From RPQJ01 sp963706535 (lineage in GTDB: Bacteria; Pseudomonadota; Gammaproteobacteria; Steroidobacterales; Steroidobacteraceae): a DNA stretch of 64,000 bases. A program made the position numbers and the translations under genes. Below are positions 1 to 9,248 of this stretch, piece by piece (the stretch's first letter is position 1; each line of letters starts with the position of its first letter). The stretch is from positions 62,001 to 126,000 of the forward strand of contig CAVPMU010000005.1 of NCBI GenBank assembly GCA_963706535.1, written 5' to 3'. Below the pieces are notes generated by a model that was given only the letters and a program-made list of their open reading frames with translations, was not told the DNA's origin and searched no databases.

Positions 1-4
1 GCAT

Positions 5-93
5 TACGTCGGCAAACCCGTCGCGAGGCGGGGACGCAAAGCCTCCGGTCCACACGCGGGTCCCGCCCGGTGCGGATAGCGGGGTCGCCGGAC
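5..93 (+). promoter_or_regulatory. Cyclic di-GMP-I (GEMM-I) riboswitch
   Basis: The conserved GEMM-I blocks appear in order: GGCAAACC at 11-18, a short hairpin closed by a GCGA tetraloop, GGGACGCAAAGCCTCCGG at 31-48, a second variable hairpin, then TAGCGGGGTCGCCGG at 77-91. GTC at 8-10 can pair with GAC at 91-93 to close P1. These blocks match the family consensus nearly base for base. The aptamer ends only about 8 nt before the Shine-Dalgarno-like AGGTGG (101-106) of the gene at 110, with no intervening terminator, so control is more likely at translation initiation than by attenuation. The window begins just 5' of the aptamer, so its promoter is not visible. Confidence 0.93.
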
Positions 94-109
94 ATCAGGC
101 AGGTGGACG

Positions 110-715
110 ATGGCCGATCGAACATGGAACTGCTTGGTCCTCGGACTGGCCCTTTGCGGCACGGTGCCGTGCGCTGCGGCCGAGGAGTCTCCCCGCGGAA
201 TGGTGCGTGATGCACGCGCGTTCCTGCAGGCGAGTCCATCGCGCCTGCACGACCTGCTGCTGCGCCACATGACGATGGCGCGACGCACCAGCCCGGAGTG
301 GCTGCTCGAGCAATCCCACGACGACATGGATCCCGAGCCGGCGCCCGGCGACGACGGGCTGCAGCTGGTGCTGCAGGAGGACCGCCGCGATGGCGCGGAG
401 CTGCTCACGCTGCGGCATCCGCTCGCCGACCTGGGGCCGCTGCGCACCTATGCCGGCGCGGGCCTGAACCAGGCCGTCTACCACACCGACGCCGGCGACA
501 GCCCGGCATTGAACAACCGACGCAACCGACACCGTTCGCTGGGCGGGGCGGCCGAACTCGGCGCCGAGCTGCGGTTCAGCGAGCGGGTCAATCTCACGGC
601 CGACGCGCGCTGGATCGAGATCGACGATGCTGCCGAGATCATCAGGACCGACAGCGGGCTGGTCGGCGCCGATCCCGTGACCTACGGCGTCTCGCTCGGC
701 TGGCGATTCCGCTGA
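110..715 (+). CDS. Exported outer-membrane beta-barrel-like protein under c-di-GMP riboswitch control
   Basis: This is a 201-residue protein with an N-terminal signal peptide (hydrophobic LVLGLALCGTVPCAAA, likely cleaved near residue 24). The region to about residue 100 is charged and unassigned. The C-terminal ~80 residues alternate polar and hydrophobic positions and end in YGVSLGWRFR, as in small OmpW-like barrels (a SERVNLTADARWIEID strand followed by a terminal aromatic strand). At this length it would be a half-size or composite barrel. ATG at 110 follows AGGTGG directly after the c-di-GMP aptamer, so synthesis should respond to c-di-GMP, consistent with a surface or biofilm role. The OmpW resemblance is from pattern only and the function is unknown. 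Confidence 0.75.
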   Translation: MADRTWNCLVLGLALCGTVPCAAAEESPRGMVRDARAFLQASPSRLHDLLLRHMTMARRTSPEWLLEQSHDDMDPEPAPGDDGLQLVLQEDRRDGAELLTLRHPLADLGPLRTYAGAGLNQAVYHTDAGDSPALNNRRNRHRSLGGAAELGAELRFSERVNLTADARWIEIDDAAEIIRTDSGLVGADPVTYGVSLGWRFR

Positions 716-722
716 GCGCCCG

Positions 723-1835
723 CTAGGCGGCGAGCAGCGCAGCTGCCAGCACCGCTTCGATCGCGAGCGCCGTGCCCACGCGCAGACGGCCCTGCATGAC
801 AGCACCGGTGAGCCACAGCATGGCAACGATGCCGGCGGAATACGCGCCGAGGCGCGCTGTCGGTAGTTCCGCCGAGTACCAGAGCAGCGGCATCGTGGCG
901 AGCACGGCGCCGGCGAGTTGCGCGGCGGCGAAGACCCGCGCGCCCCTCGACATCGGCGGGTCGTAGCGTAGCAACCGTTGCACGTCGAACTCGGGCTTCC
1001 GCGAGGCCGCGCCCGCAAGGGCCGGTTGCCAGCCCGGCGGCTCGATCCACACCAGCAGCTTGTCGCGCCAGCGTGGCGCCCGTCGCGCCTTGCGGGCGAG
1101 GTCGACGTAGACCTCGAGATTGGCCCACAGGGGGTCCCATGAATCGAGCGGCGCGCGCGTGCCATATACGCACTTCTCGTCTTCCTCGACGAACGTGCCG
1201 AACAGCCGATCCCAGGCCATGAAGATGCCGCCGTAGTTGCGGTCGAGGTAGCGGTCGTTCACGGCGTGGTGCACGCGGTGATTGGATGGCGAGGCGAACC
1301 AGCGATCGAACCAGCCGAGCTTGCCGACCTGCTCGGTGTGGATCCAGTACTGGTAGAGCAGGTCGACGAGCGCCGCGGCCGCGAACACCTCGGGCGGAAA
1401 GCCCACGACCGCCATCGGCAGGTAGAAGACCCAGCCGAGCAGTGCGCCCGAGCTCGTCTGCCTGAGCGCGGTCGAGAGGTTGTATTCCTGGCTCTGGTGG
1501 TGCACCACGTGCGAGGCCCAGAAGACGGCGCTCTCGTGACCGAGACGGTGGTTCCAGTAGTAGCAGAAGTCATAGGCAACGATGCCGAGCACCCACACCC
1601 ACCACTCGCCGGAGGGCAGTTGCCACAGCGCGGCTGGCGTGTACACGGCCGCGTAGATGCCGAAGCCGAGCAGCCGCGTGAAGAGCCCGACGACCTGGCT
1701 CATGACGCCGAGGCTCAGGCTGTTCACGGCGTCGTTCAAGCGATAGTTGCTGCGGCCGCGCGCCCGGCCGAGCGCGTACTCGAGCCCGATCAACAGGAAG
1801 AACACCGGCGTGGCGAGCGCGATCGCGGGTCCCAT
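723..1835 (-). CDS. Sterol desaturase/fatty acid hydroxylase family membrane protein
   Basis: A 370-residue integral membrane protein of the di-iron fatty acid hydroxylase superfamily. It carries the histidine clusters of the family: HRLGHE, HVVHHQS and HRVHHAVNDRYLDRNYGG, which would hold two irons on the cytoplasmic face. Hydrophobic segments occur at the N-terminus (AIALATPVFFLLIGLEYALG), in the middle and at the C-terminal end. I start at the ATG at 1833-1835 because upstream in-frame codons run into glpK and are basic and low-complexity. The gene starts about 10 nt after the glpK stop, so it is the last gene of the glpD-glpK operon. Substrate (sterol, carotenoid, alkylglycerol or fatty acid) cannot be read from sequence; the link with glycerol genes hints at ether-lipid or alkylglycerol metabolism but is only an inference. 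Confidence 0.86.
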   Translation of the reverse strand: MGPAIALATPVFFLLIGLEYALGRARGRSNYRLNDAVNSLSLGVMSQVVGLFTRLLGFGIYAAVYTPAALWQLPSGEWWVWVLGIVAYDFCYYWNHRLGHESAVFWASHVVHHQSQEYNLSTALRQTSSGALLGWVFYLPMAVVGFPPEVFAAAALVDLLYQYWIHTEQVGKLGWFDRWFASPSNHRVHHAVNDRYLDRNYGGIFMAWDRLFGTFVEEDEKCVYGTRAPLDSWDPLWANLEVYVDLARKARRAPRWRDKLLVWIEPPGWQPALAGAASRKPEFDVQRLLRYDPPMSRGARVFAAAQLAGAVLATMPLLWYSAELPTARLGAYSAGIVAMLWLTGAVMQGRLRVGTALAIEAVLAAALLAA

Positions 1836-1845
1836 GACCGCTACC

Positions 1846-3339
<1,494 letters not shown>

Positions 3340-3340
3340 G

Positions 3341-4834
3341 TCAGTGGTCCCGGTGGGCTGCGAGCCAGCGGTCGAGCGTCGCGGCGGATTCGGGCGGCAG
3401 GCCGAGCCCGAGCTTGGTGCGACGCCACAGGATGTCCTCGGCCGTCATGGCCCACTCCACGCGGCGCAGGTGATCGATTTCCGCGGCGTAGAGGCCAGGG
3501 AGGACCTCCTCGCCGAGGCCTGCCATGTCGCGCGCGGGGCCGAGCAGCCGTTCGACCCGAGTCCCGTATGCGCGCGCGTAGCGGCGCAGCAGCGTGGCCG
3601 GCAGCCACGGGTAGCGGCCCGCGGCTGCGGCGAGGAACGCATCGAAGTCGGCGTTCGGCATGTCGCCACCCGGCAATGGTGCGCTCGACGTCCAGTGGCT
3701 GCGGCGCACGCCGAGGCCGGGGGCCAGCGCGTCCACCACGTCCTGCGCCAGCTTGCGGTAAGTCGTGATCTTGCCGCCGTACACCGACAGCAGCGGCGGA
3801 CCGTCGCGGTCGAGTTCGAGGACGTAGTCGCGCGTGACGCTCTTCGGGTCGTCCGTCGACTTCGCGAGCAGCGGCCGCAGGCCCGCGAACGTCCACACGA
3901 CGTCCCTGCGGGCGAGGTCGCGCGCGAAGTAGCGATTGGCCATCCCGAGCAGGTAGTCGATCTCCGTCTCGTCGATGGCGGGCGTGGCCAGGTCGCCCGC
4001 GTAGTCCCGCTCGGTCGTGCCGATCAGCGTGTAGTCGCCGACGAACGGCAGCGTGAACACGAAGCGACCGTCCGGCGCCTGGAAGAAGTAGGCGTACTCG
4101 TGGCCATAGAGCCGCGGCACGACGATGTGGCTGCCCTTGATCATGCGCGGGTGATGCCCGGCGCGCACCGGCGTGGCCTCGTCGAGGAATTGCGCCACCC
4201 ACGGGCCCGTTGCATTGACGACCGCACGCGCGCGCACCACGGACCGCGCGCCGCCCTGCTCGAGGGTCGCCGTCCATGCACCGTTCTCGCGCCGGATCGA
4301 CTTGCAGCCGGTGCGGGTCATCACGGTCGCGCCGTGTTCGTGTGCATCCACCGCCGTCAGCACCACGAGCCTCGCGTCGTCCACCCAGGCGTCGGAGTAC
4401 ACGAAGCCCCGGCGGTAGCGGCGCTCGAGCGGCTCGCCCGCCGGGTGCGTGCGCAGGTCGATGGCCCGCGAGCCGGGCAGGAGGCGCCGGCGCGCAAGGT
4501 GGTCGTACAGGAGGAGCCCCGCGCGCATCATCCAGGCGGGGCGCTGGTCGCGGTCGTGCGGCAGCACGAAGCGCAGCGGCCAGACGATGTGCGGCGCGGC
4601 TCTGATCACGATCTCGCGTTCGCGCAGCGACTTGCGCACGAGCTTGAGATCATAGTACTCGAGGTAGCGCAGGCCGCCGTGGATCAGCTTGGTGCTGCAC
4701 GACGAAGTGTGCGCGGCGAGGTCGTGCTGCTCGCAGAGCAGCACGTTCAGGCCGCGGCCGGCCGCGTCCCGCGCGACGCCCGCGCCGTTGATTCCGCCGC
4801 CGACGACGAGCAGGTCGAATTCCGTGGATGGCAT
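3341..4834 (-). CDS. glpD: Glycerol-3-phosphate dehydrogenase (aerobic, FAD-dependent)
   Basis: A 497-residue membrane-associated flavoprotein oxidising sn-glycerol-3-phosphate to dihydroxyacetone phosphate with electrons to quinone. The N-terminus contains the FAD dinucleotide fold VVGGGINGAGVARDAAGRG, then the family signature TSSCSTKLIHGGLRYLEYYD and a C-terminal all-alpha domain. Length matches bacterial GlpD. It is the first gene of a minus-strand operon followed after 1-2 nt by glpK. Its start region is divergent from and very close to the glutathione reductase gene (GTG at 4876), so promoters must overlap in about 40 nt or lie inside the neighbouring coding regions. Confidence 0.97.
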   Translation of the reverse strand: MPSTEFDLLVVGGGINGAGVARDAAGRGLNVLLCEQHDLAAHTSSCSTKLIHGGLRYLEYYDLKLVRKSLREREIVIRAAPHIVWPLRFVLPHDRDQRPAWMMRAGLLLYDHLARRRLLPGSRAIDLRTHPAGEPLERRYRRGFVYSDAWVDDARLVVLTAVDAHEHGATVMTRTGCKSIRRENGAWTATLEQGGARSVVRARAVVNATGPWVAQFLDEATPVRAGHHPRMIKGSHIVVPRLYGHEYAYFFQAPDGRFVFTLPFVGDYTLIGTTERDYAGDLATPAIDETEIDYLLGMANRYFARDLARRDVVWTFAGLRPLLAKSTDDPKSVTRDYVLELDRDGPPLLSVYGGKITTYRKLAQDVVDALAPGLGVRRSHWTSSAPLPGGDMPNADFDAFLAAAAGRYPWLPATLLRRYARAYGTRVERLLGPARDMAGLGEEVLPGLYAAEIDHLRRVEWAMTAEDILWRRTKLGLGLPPESAATLDRWLAAHRDH

Positions 4835-4875
4835 TCCCGCTATTATGGGTGAATCCGCGACTCGGGGAGTACGGC

Positions 4876-6249
4876 GTGCAGGCCAGTTTCGACTACGACC
4901 TCTTCGTGATCGGTGCGGGATCGGGCGGAGTGCGCGCGGCGCGGGTAGCGGCCGGCTTTGGCGCCAGGGTGGCGATTGCCGAGAGCTACCGCCCGGGCGG
5001 CACCTGCGTCGTGCGTGGCTGCATTCCGAAGAAACTGCTGGTGTACGCCGCCCATTTCCGCGAGGACCTGGACGATGCGGCTGCGTACGGTTGGACGACC
5101 CAGTCCTCGTTCGACTGGGGCACGCTGCTCGCCAACAAGGACCGCGAGATCGCCCGTCTCGAGGACATCTACCGCACGCTCCTCAAGTCCGCCGGCGTGG
5201 CGTTGCTCGACGGCCGCGCGGTCCTGGCAGACGCCCACACGGTGGAGTTGGGAGGGCGCCGGTACACCGCCGCGCACGTGCTGGTCGCGACCGGTGGCCA
5301 GCCGGTGCGGCCGGACGTGCCGGGCGCCGCACTCGGCATCACGTCGAACGATGCGTTCCAGCTGCCGCAGCTGCCGCGGCGCGTGCTCATCGTCGGCGGT
5401 GGCTACATCGCGATGGAGTTCGGCGGCATATTCAGTGGCCTCGGTTCCCGCGTCACGATTGCGTACCGGGGCGAGCAGGTACTGCGCGGCTTCGACGACG
5501 ACGTGCGCCGCCACCTGCACGACGAGCTCACGCGCAAGGGGCTGGACCTGCGCCTGCACTCGGACCTGCGCCGGATAGAGCAGCGGCCGGACGGCACGCT
5601 GGCCGCCGAGCTGTCGACCGGCGGGGAGGTGCAGCGACTGGAGGTCGATGCAGTGATGTTCGCGACGGGACGCCAGCCCGCGACCGCCGGGCTCGGCCTC
5701 GAGGCGCTCGGCGTGCGGCTGGACGCGGCCGGCGGCGTGGTCGTCGACCGGTATTCGCAAAGCAGCGTGCCCGGCATCCACGCGGTGGGCAACGTCACCA
5801 ACCGCATCGCCCTCACTCCGGTCGCGATCCGCGAAGGGTCTGCGTTCGCGACGACGTTGTTCGGCCGCCGCGCGGTGGCGATCGACCACCTGGAGGTTCC
5901 GCACGCGGTGTTCTGCCAGCCGCCCGTCGGTACGGTCGGCATGTCCGAGGCAGAGGCGGTCGCGGAGTTCGGCGCCGTGGAGGTCTATGCGGCGACGTTC
6001 CGGCCGCTCAAGTACACCCTTTCGGGCCGCAACGAGCGCACGCTGGTCAAGCTGGTGGTGGACGCGGCGAGCCAGCGCGTCGTCGGCGCCCACATGGTCG
6101 GACCCGACGCGCCCGAGATCATCCAGGGCGTGGCGATTGCCGTCAAAGCCGGACTCACCAAGGAGCAGTTCGATGCGACGGTCGCGATCCACCCGACGGC
6201 GGCCGAGGAGTTCGTGACGCTGCGCGACAAGCGCACGGTGCGCCGCTGA
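4876..6249 (+). CDS. gor: Glutathione-disulfide reductase
   Basis: A 457-residue pyridine nucleotide-disulfide oxidoreductase that reduces glutathione disulfide with NADPH. It has the FAD fold DLFVIGAGSGGVRAARVAA, the redox pair in GGTCVVRGCIPKK (Cys44/Cys49), a second nucleotide fold at IVGGGYIAMEFGG, and the C-terminal catalytic histidine in HPTAAEEFVT. RGCIPKK and the spacing are those of glutathione reductases rather than lipoamide dehydrogenases. I chose GTG at 4876 because GGGGAG sits about 6 nt upstream and the FAD fold starts at the expected distance; an in-frame ATG at 4828 would overlap the glpD start. Confidence 0.93.
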   Translation: MQASFDYDLFVIGAGSGGVRAARVAAGFGARVAIAESYRPGGTCVVRGCIPKKLLVYAAHFREDLDDAAAYGWTTQSSFDWGTLLANKDREIARLEDIYRTLLKSAGVALLDGRAVLADAHTVELGGRRYTAAHVLVATGGQPVRPDVPGAALGITSNDAFQLPQLPRRVLIVGGGYIAMEFGGIFSGLGSRVTIAYRGEQVLRGFDDDVRRHLHDELTRKGLDLRLHSDLRRIEQRPDGTLAAELSTGGEVQRLEVDAVMFATGRQPATAGLGLEALGVRLDAAGGVVVDRYSQSSVPGIHAVGNVTNRIALTPVAIREGSAFATTLFGRRAVAIDHLEVPHAVFCQPPVGTVGMSEAEAVAEFGAVEVYAATFRPLKYTLSGRNERTLVKLVVDAASQRVVGAHMVGPDAPEIIQGVAIAVKAGLTKEQFDATVAIHPTAAEEFVTLRDKRTVRR

Positions 6250-6256
6250 GGCGCGC

Positions 6257-7465
6257 TCAGCGATAGAGCAGCACTTCCGTGCGCTCGTCGCGCCAGGCAC
6301 TCTCGTCGGCGGCGGCGAGCATCTCGAGGTCCGCGGGCGTGGCCGCCGGGTCGTCCACCCACTGCCGCAGCCGCTCGCTGCCATTGATCAGGTCGATGGC
6401 GAGCCGATCGTGCTCGTACTCGTAGGGGAAATCCCGCCACAGCTCGTAGTCGGGGCGCAGCCTGCGCAGCGCCTTGAACGCGAGCGCCTGCAGCCGCCAC
6501 GGGCGGAACGCCTCGTGATCGTACGACGCGTCTTCCACGTGGACCTGCAGCCCGGCGCAGAGCCGGCCCGAATGCTTGTGGAACGTCGGTTCGAACCAGC
6601 ACGGGCGGAGCCGACAACCGCGCAGCCACTCGGGCGCGAGTCGCTGCATTTCGTCCACCAGCGCGGCGGCCTGCAGGTCGGGCGCGCCGAACAGCTCGAG
6701 CGGGCGCGTGGTGCCACGGCCTTCGGAAAGTGTCGTGCCCTCGAGCATCACCGTGCCGGGATAGCAGCGCGCCATCCACAGGCTCGGCGCATTCGGGCTC
6801 GGGTTCACCCAGGTGCGCTCGCCCAGCGGCCAACCGCAGCCCGGCGCACTGTCGGGCGACCAGCCGCGCATCTCGACCACCCGGTAGTCGACGTCGAGGC
6901 GCAGGCGCCGGACGAACCACTGCCCCAGTTCGCCGAGCGTGAGGCCGTGCCGCATCGGCATCTCGCCAGCGCCGACGAAGCTCTCCCAGCCCGCGCGCAG
7001 CGCGAGGCCCTCGACCGGGCGCCCGACGGGATTCGGCCGGTCGAGCACCCACACCGCCTTGCCGTGCCGGGCGGCGGCCTCGAGCACGTAGCGCAGCGTG
7101 GTGATGAAGGTGTAGATGCGGCAGCCGAGGTCCTGCAGGTCCACCAGCAGCACGTCGAAGCCGTCCATCATCGCGTCGGTCGGCCGCCGCACGGCGCCGT
7201 AGAGGCTGTACACCGGGATGCGGTGCACCGGGTCGTCGAAGTCCGGCGACTCCGCCATGTTGTCCTGCTTGTCGCCACGCAGCCCGTGCTGCGGCCCGAA
7301 GGCGGCGGTGATACGCAGGTCGCCGCCAGCCGCGAGCGCGTCGAGCGAATGCCTCAAGTCCGCCGTGACCGACGCCGGGTGAGCGAGCAGGGCGACGCGG
7401 CGTCCCGCGAGCGGGGCTCGCAGCCCGGGCTCGGCGAGCAGCCGGTCGATCCCGAAGCTCACCAT
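6257..7465 (-). CDS. DUF1343 family protein (NamZ-like exo-beta-N-acetylmuramidase)
   Basis: A 402-residue DUF1343 protein. Members such as Bacillus NamZ remove N-acetylmuramic acid from peptidoglycan fragments. Visible conserved blocks are HPASVT, the FGPQHGLRGDKQDNM stretch, PVYSLYG, DVLLVDLQDLGCRIYTF, DRPNPVG, EGTTLSEGRGTTRP and a C-terminal WRDF-containing segment. Start ATG at 7463-7465 fits the family N-terminus (FGIDRLL), and no signal peptide is evident, so it may act in the cytoplasm on recycled muropeptides. It overlaps the end of the DOMON-like gene by 7 nt, so the two are co-translated. The family is confident; the exact sugar specificity is inferred. Confidence 0.87.
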   Translation of the reverse strand: MVSFGIDRLLAEPGLRAPLAGRRVALLAHPASVTADLRHSLDALAAGGDLRITAAFGPQHGLRGDKQDNMAESPDFDDPVHRIPVYSLYGAVRRPTDAMMDGFDVLLVDLQDLGCRIYTFITTLRYVLEAAARHGKAVWVLDRPNPVGRPVEGLALRAGWESFVGAGEMPMRHGLTLGELGQWFVRRLRLDVDYRVVEMRGWSPDSAPGCGWPLGERTWVNPSPNAPSLWMARCYPGTVMLEGTTLSEGRGTTRPLELFGAPDLQAAALVDEMQRLAPEWLRGCRLRPCWFEPTFHKHSGRLCAGLQVHVEDASYDHEAFRPWRLQALAFKALRRLRPDYELWRDFPYEYEHDRLAIDLINGSERLRQWVDDPAATPADLEMLAAADESAWRDERTEVLLYR

Positions 7466-8031
7466 GTGCTTTCCCGCGCGAAACTGATCACGAAGCCGTC
7501 CGGGTGGTGGAAATCGGGCTCTTCCGCGGGATGCGCCAGTGCCCAGCAGGACACATGGCCGTCGGTCGCCTCGACGACCGCGGCGAGGCCGAGTCGCAGC
7601 GTGCCGTCGCCCGGCAGCGCGAGCAGTGCCTCGAGCGGCACGTGGGCCTCGAGCGCGATGCGGTCGTCGGTAATGCTGGCCGCGACCCGCGGGTCGGTCG
7701 CGTAGTCGAGCGGGGCCATGTCCTCGCGGTAGCCGGAGAATCCGTAGATGGCCCACTGCGACGACGGTGAAAAATTGAACTCGCAATAGGCGCGCGAGGC
7801 CTGTCCGCCGACGAAGGCCTCGAAGCAGGTGTGGCGCCACAACTCCTCGGCGGGCCCGGGCTCGGCCGGAGGCGGCACGAGGATGGCGTTCACGTCGCCG
7901 TCCAGGAAGTACCTGAGCCTGAGTCCGCCCCCGGGCGCGGTCGCGATCTCCACGTCGATGCGTCGCACCATCCCGTCGGGGGACGCGGGATGCCTGACGA
8001 GCGATACGCTGCGGGGTTCGAGTCCGGGCAT
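7459..8031 (-). CDS. DOMON-like domain-containing protein
   Basis: A 190-residue beta-rich protein resembling the DOMON-like family of proteobacteria. It includes LRYFLDGD, ELWRHTCFEAFVG, YCEFNFSPSSQWAIYGFSGYR and a C-terminal WALAHPAEEPDFHHPDGF. DOMON domains are sugar- or heme-binding sandwiches. Start chosen at ATG 8029-8031, because the longer frame extends into the patatin gene. No signal peptide is seen. It overlaps the DUF1343 gene by 7 nt and follows the patatin gene closely on the minus strand, so all three are probably one operon. Its biochemical role is not known. Confidence 0.8.
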   Translation of the reverse strand: MPGLEPRSVSLVRHPASPDGMVRRIDVEIATAPGGGLRLRYFLDGDVNAILVPPPAEPGPAEELWRHTCFEAFVGGQASRAYCEFNFSPSSQWAIYGFSGYREDMAPLDYATDPRVAASITDDRIALEAHVPLEALLALPGDGTLRLGLAAVVEATDGHVSCWALAHPAEEPDFHHPDGFVISFARESTW

Positions 8032-8051
8032 CCGGCCATGATACCGGGAGC

Positions 8052-9131
8052 TCAGATCGGCTGTAGCAGGGACGGATCGGGCCGCACGAGCCAGGCCATG
8101 ACCGCCTCGGCGAAGCGTCCGCATTCACCGATGGCGCGTTCCCAGTCGCGGCGGCGGGCGCGGTGGTCCTGGCCATAGCGGTAGAAATCCTGGCGGTCGG
8201 GCAGCTTGCCGTTCGGCAGCGTGGCCAGGAACGCGGGCGAGGGCGCCACGAGCAGCATGTCGTCGAGCCAGGGGTGGCTGCGCGGGGACCGGCGCCAGGG
8301 CAGGTGCTTGTCCAGCCAGCCGGGCGTCACGTAGTCGTTGAAGTGGGGGTAGAACACGATGCGCCGGCGGCCGCCGGCCCGCGTCAGCCGATCGTAGGGC
8401 AGCAGCAGGTGATAGTCGACCAGCGCCCCGTCCCAGTAGTTGCCCGGCGGCGCGCCGGCGATGTCGCGCACCGGGGAGCAGACCAGCGGGATGGTGCCGG
8501 AGGCGAGGAGCGCGTCCTCCTCGTTGTCGGGACACAGTGGGACGCGCTGCAGGCCGAACGCGTCGAAGGGCTCGGCGAGGAAGCCCGGCGCGCCCGCCGT
8601 GAACAGCACGCGCTCGAGGTGGGTCGCGAGTCGATGCCGCGCGACGGCGTTGGTCAGCACCGCGCGACCGAACGCGAGCTTCGATTCCGATCTGCCGAGC
8701 GGGCCGCGGGCGCGCGACGTGACGATGGTGAGCGAGACCTCTCGCCGCACCGCGAGCGGCCGTCCGCCGAGCACGGCCCGGGCGATGCGACGGCAGGCCA
8801 TGCTCACTTCCGCGGGCGTGGGCTTGCGGTCGTAGTCCTGGTCGTGGACATAGGAGTGCTGCAGCCGCTCGAGTGCCCCCGGCGCGTCGGGCTGCGCCAG
8901 CGCCGCCATGCGCCACGCGCCGACCGAGGCCCCGATCAGCTCGATGCCGGGGTGGTCCCCGAGCCATTCATCGTGCAGCAGTCGGTCGAGAGGGATGAGC
9001 GCCAGTCCCTTGGGCCCGCCCGCGGCGCCGGGAATGCAGGCGATGTCGCCGGGCGCGACGCCGTGCTCGCGGATGTGGGCGGCCGCGCCGGGCCCTGCGC
9101 GGAAGGTGACGATCGATCCGGGGTTCAGCAA
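8052..9131 (-). CDS. Patatin-like phospholipase family protein
   Basis: A 359-residue patatin-fold hydrolase. An oxyanion-like GGPKGLALIPLD segment is followed by the nucleophile elbow IGASVGAWRM (Ser69) and the catalytic aspartate in YWDGALVDYH, giving the Ser-Asp dyad of the family. No signal peptide is seen, so it is likely cytoplasmic or peripheral and may cleave acyl chains from phospholipids or lysophospholipids. It is the first gene of a three-gene minus-strand set with the DOMON-like and DUF1343 genes. The substrate is not predictable. Confidence 0.88.
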   Translation of the reverse strand: MLNPGSIVTFRAGPGAAAHIREHGVAPGDIACIPGAAGGPKGLALIPLDRLLHDEWLGDHPGIELIGASVGAWRMAALAQPDAPGALERLQHSYVHDQDYDRKPTPAEVSMACRRIARAVLGGRPLAVRREVSLTIVTSRARGPLGRSESKLAFGRAVLTNAVARHRLATHLERVLFTAGAPGFLAEPFDAFGLQRVPLCPDNEEDALLASGTIPLVCSPVRDIAGAPPGNYWDGALVDYHLLLPYDRLTRAGGRRRIVFYPHFNDYVTPGWLDKHLPWRRSPRSHPWLDDMLLVAPSPAFLATLPNGKLPDRQDFYRYGQDHRARRRDWERAIGECGRFAEAVMAWLVRPDPSLLQPI

Positions 9132-9167
9132 GGGTAAGATTCGCGCAGTGCAAGGAACATCGTAGCC

Positions 9168-9245
9168 ATGAATCGAATCATACTGCTCGTCGTGCTGGTC
9201 ATCGTCGCGATCCTGCTGCTCAGGCGGTTCCGCGGCGGGCGCTGA
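9168..9245 (+). CDS. Small single-pass membrane protein, 25 aa
   Basis: This 25-codon open frame starts with ATG and ends at TGA 9243-9245. The product begins MNRIILLVVLVIVAILLL and ends in a basic RRFRGG tail, which is the layout of a bacterial single-pass mini-protein with its C-terminus in the cytoplasm. AAGGAA lies about 10 nt upstream as a possible ribosome binding site. It fits exactly between the divergent start of the patatin gene and the end of the next minus-strand gene. Translation is not proven; the strongly hydrophobic, cleanly bounded product supports it. Similar tiny single-helix proteins are usually missed by gene callers. Confidence 0.5.
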   Translation: MNRIILLVVLVIVAILLLRRFRGGR

Positions 9246-9248
9246 AAC

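Noticed and set aside
4828..4875. Upstream ATG for glutathione reductase
   Set aside because: It would add 16 unconserved residues and overlap the glpD start, while GTG 4876 has a good ribosome binding site.
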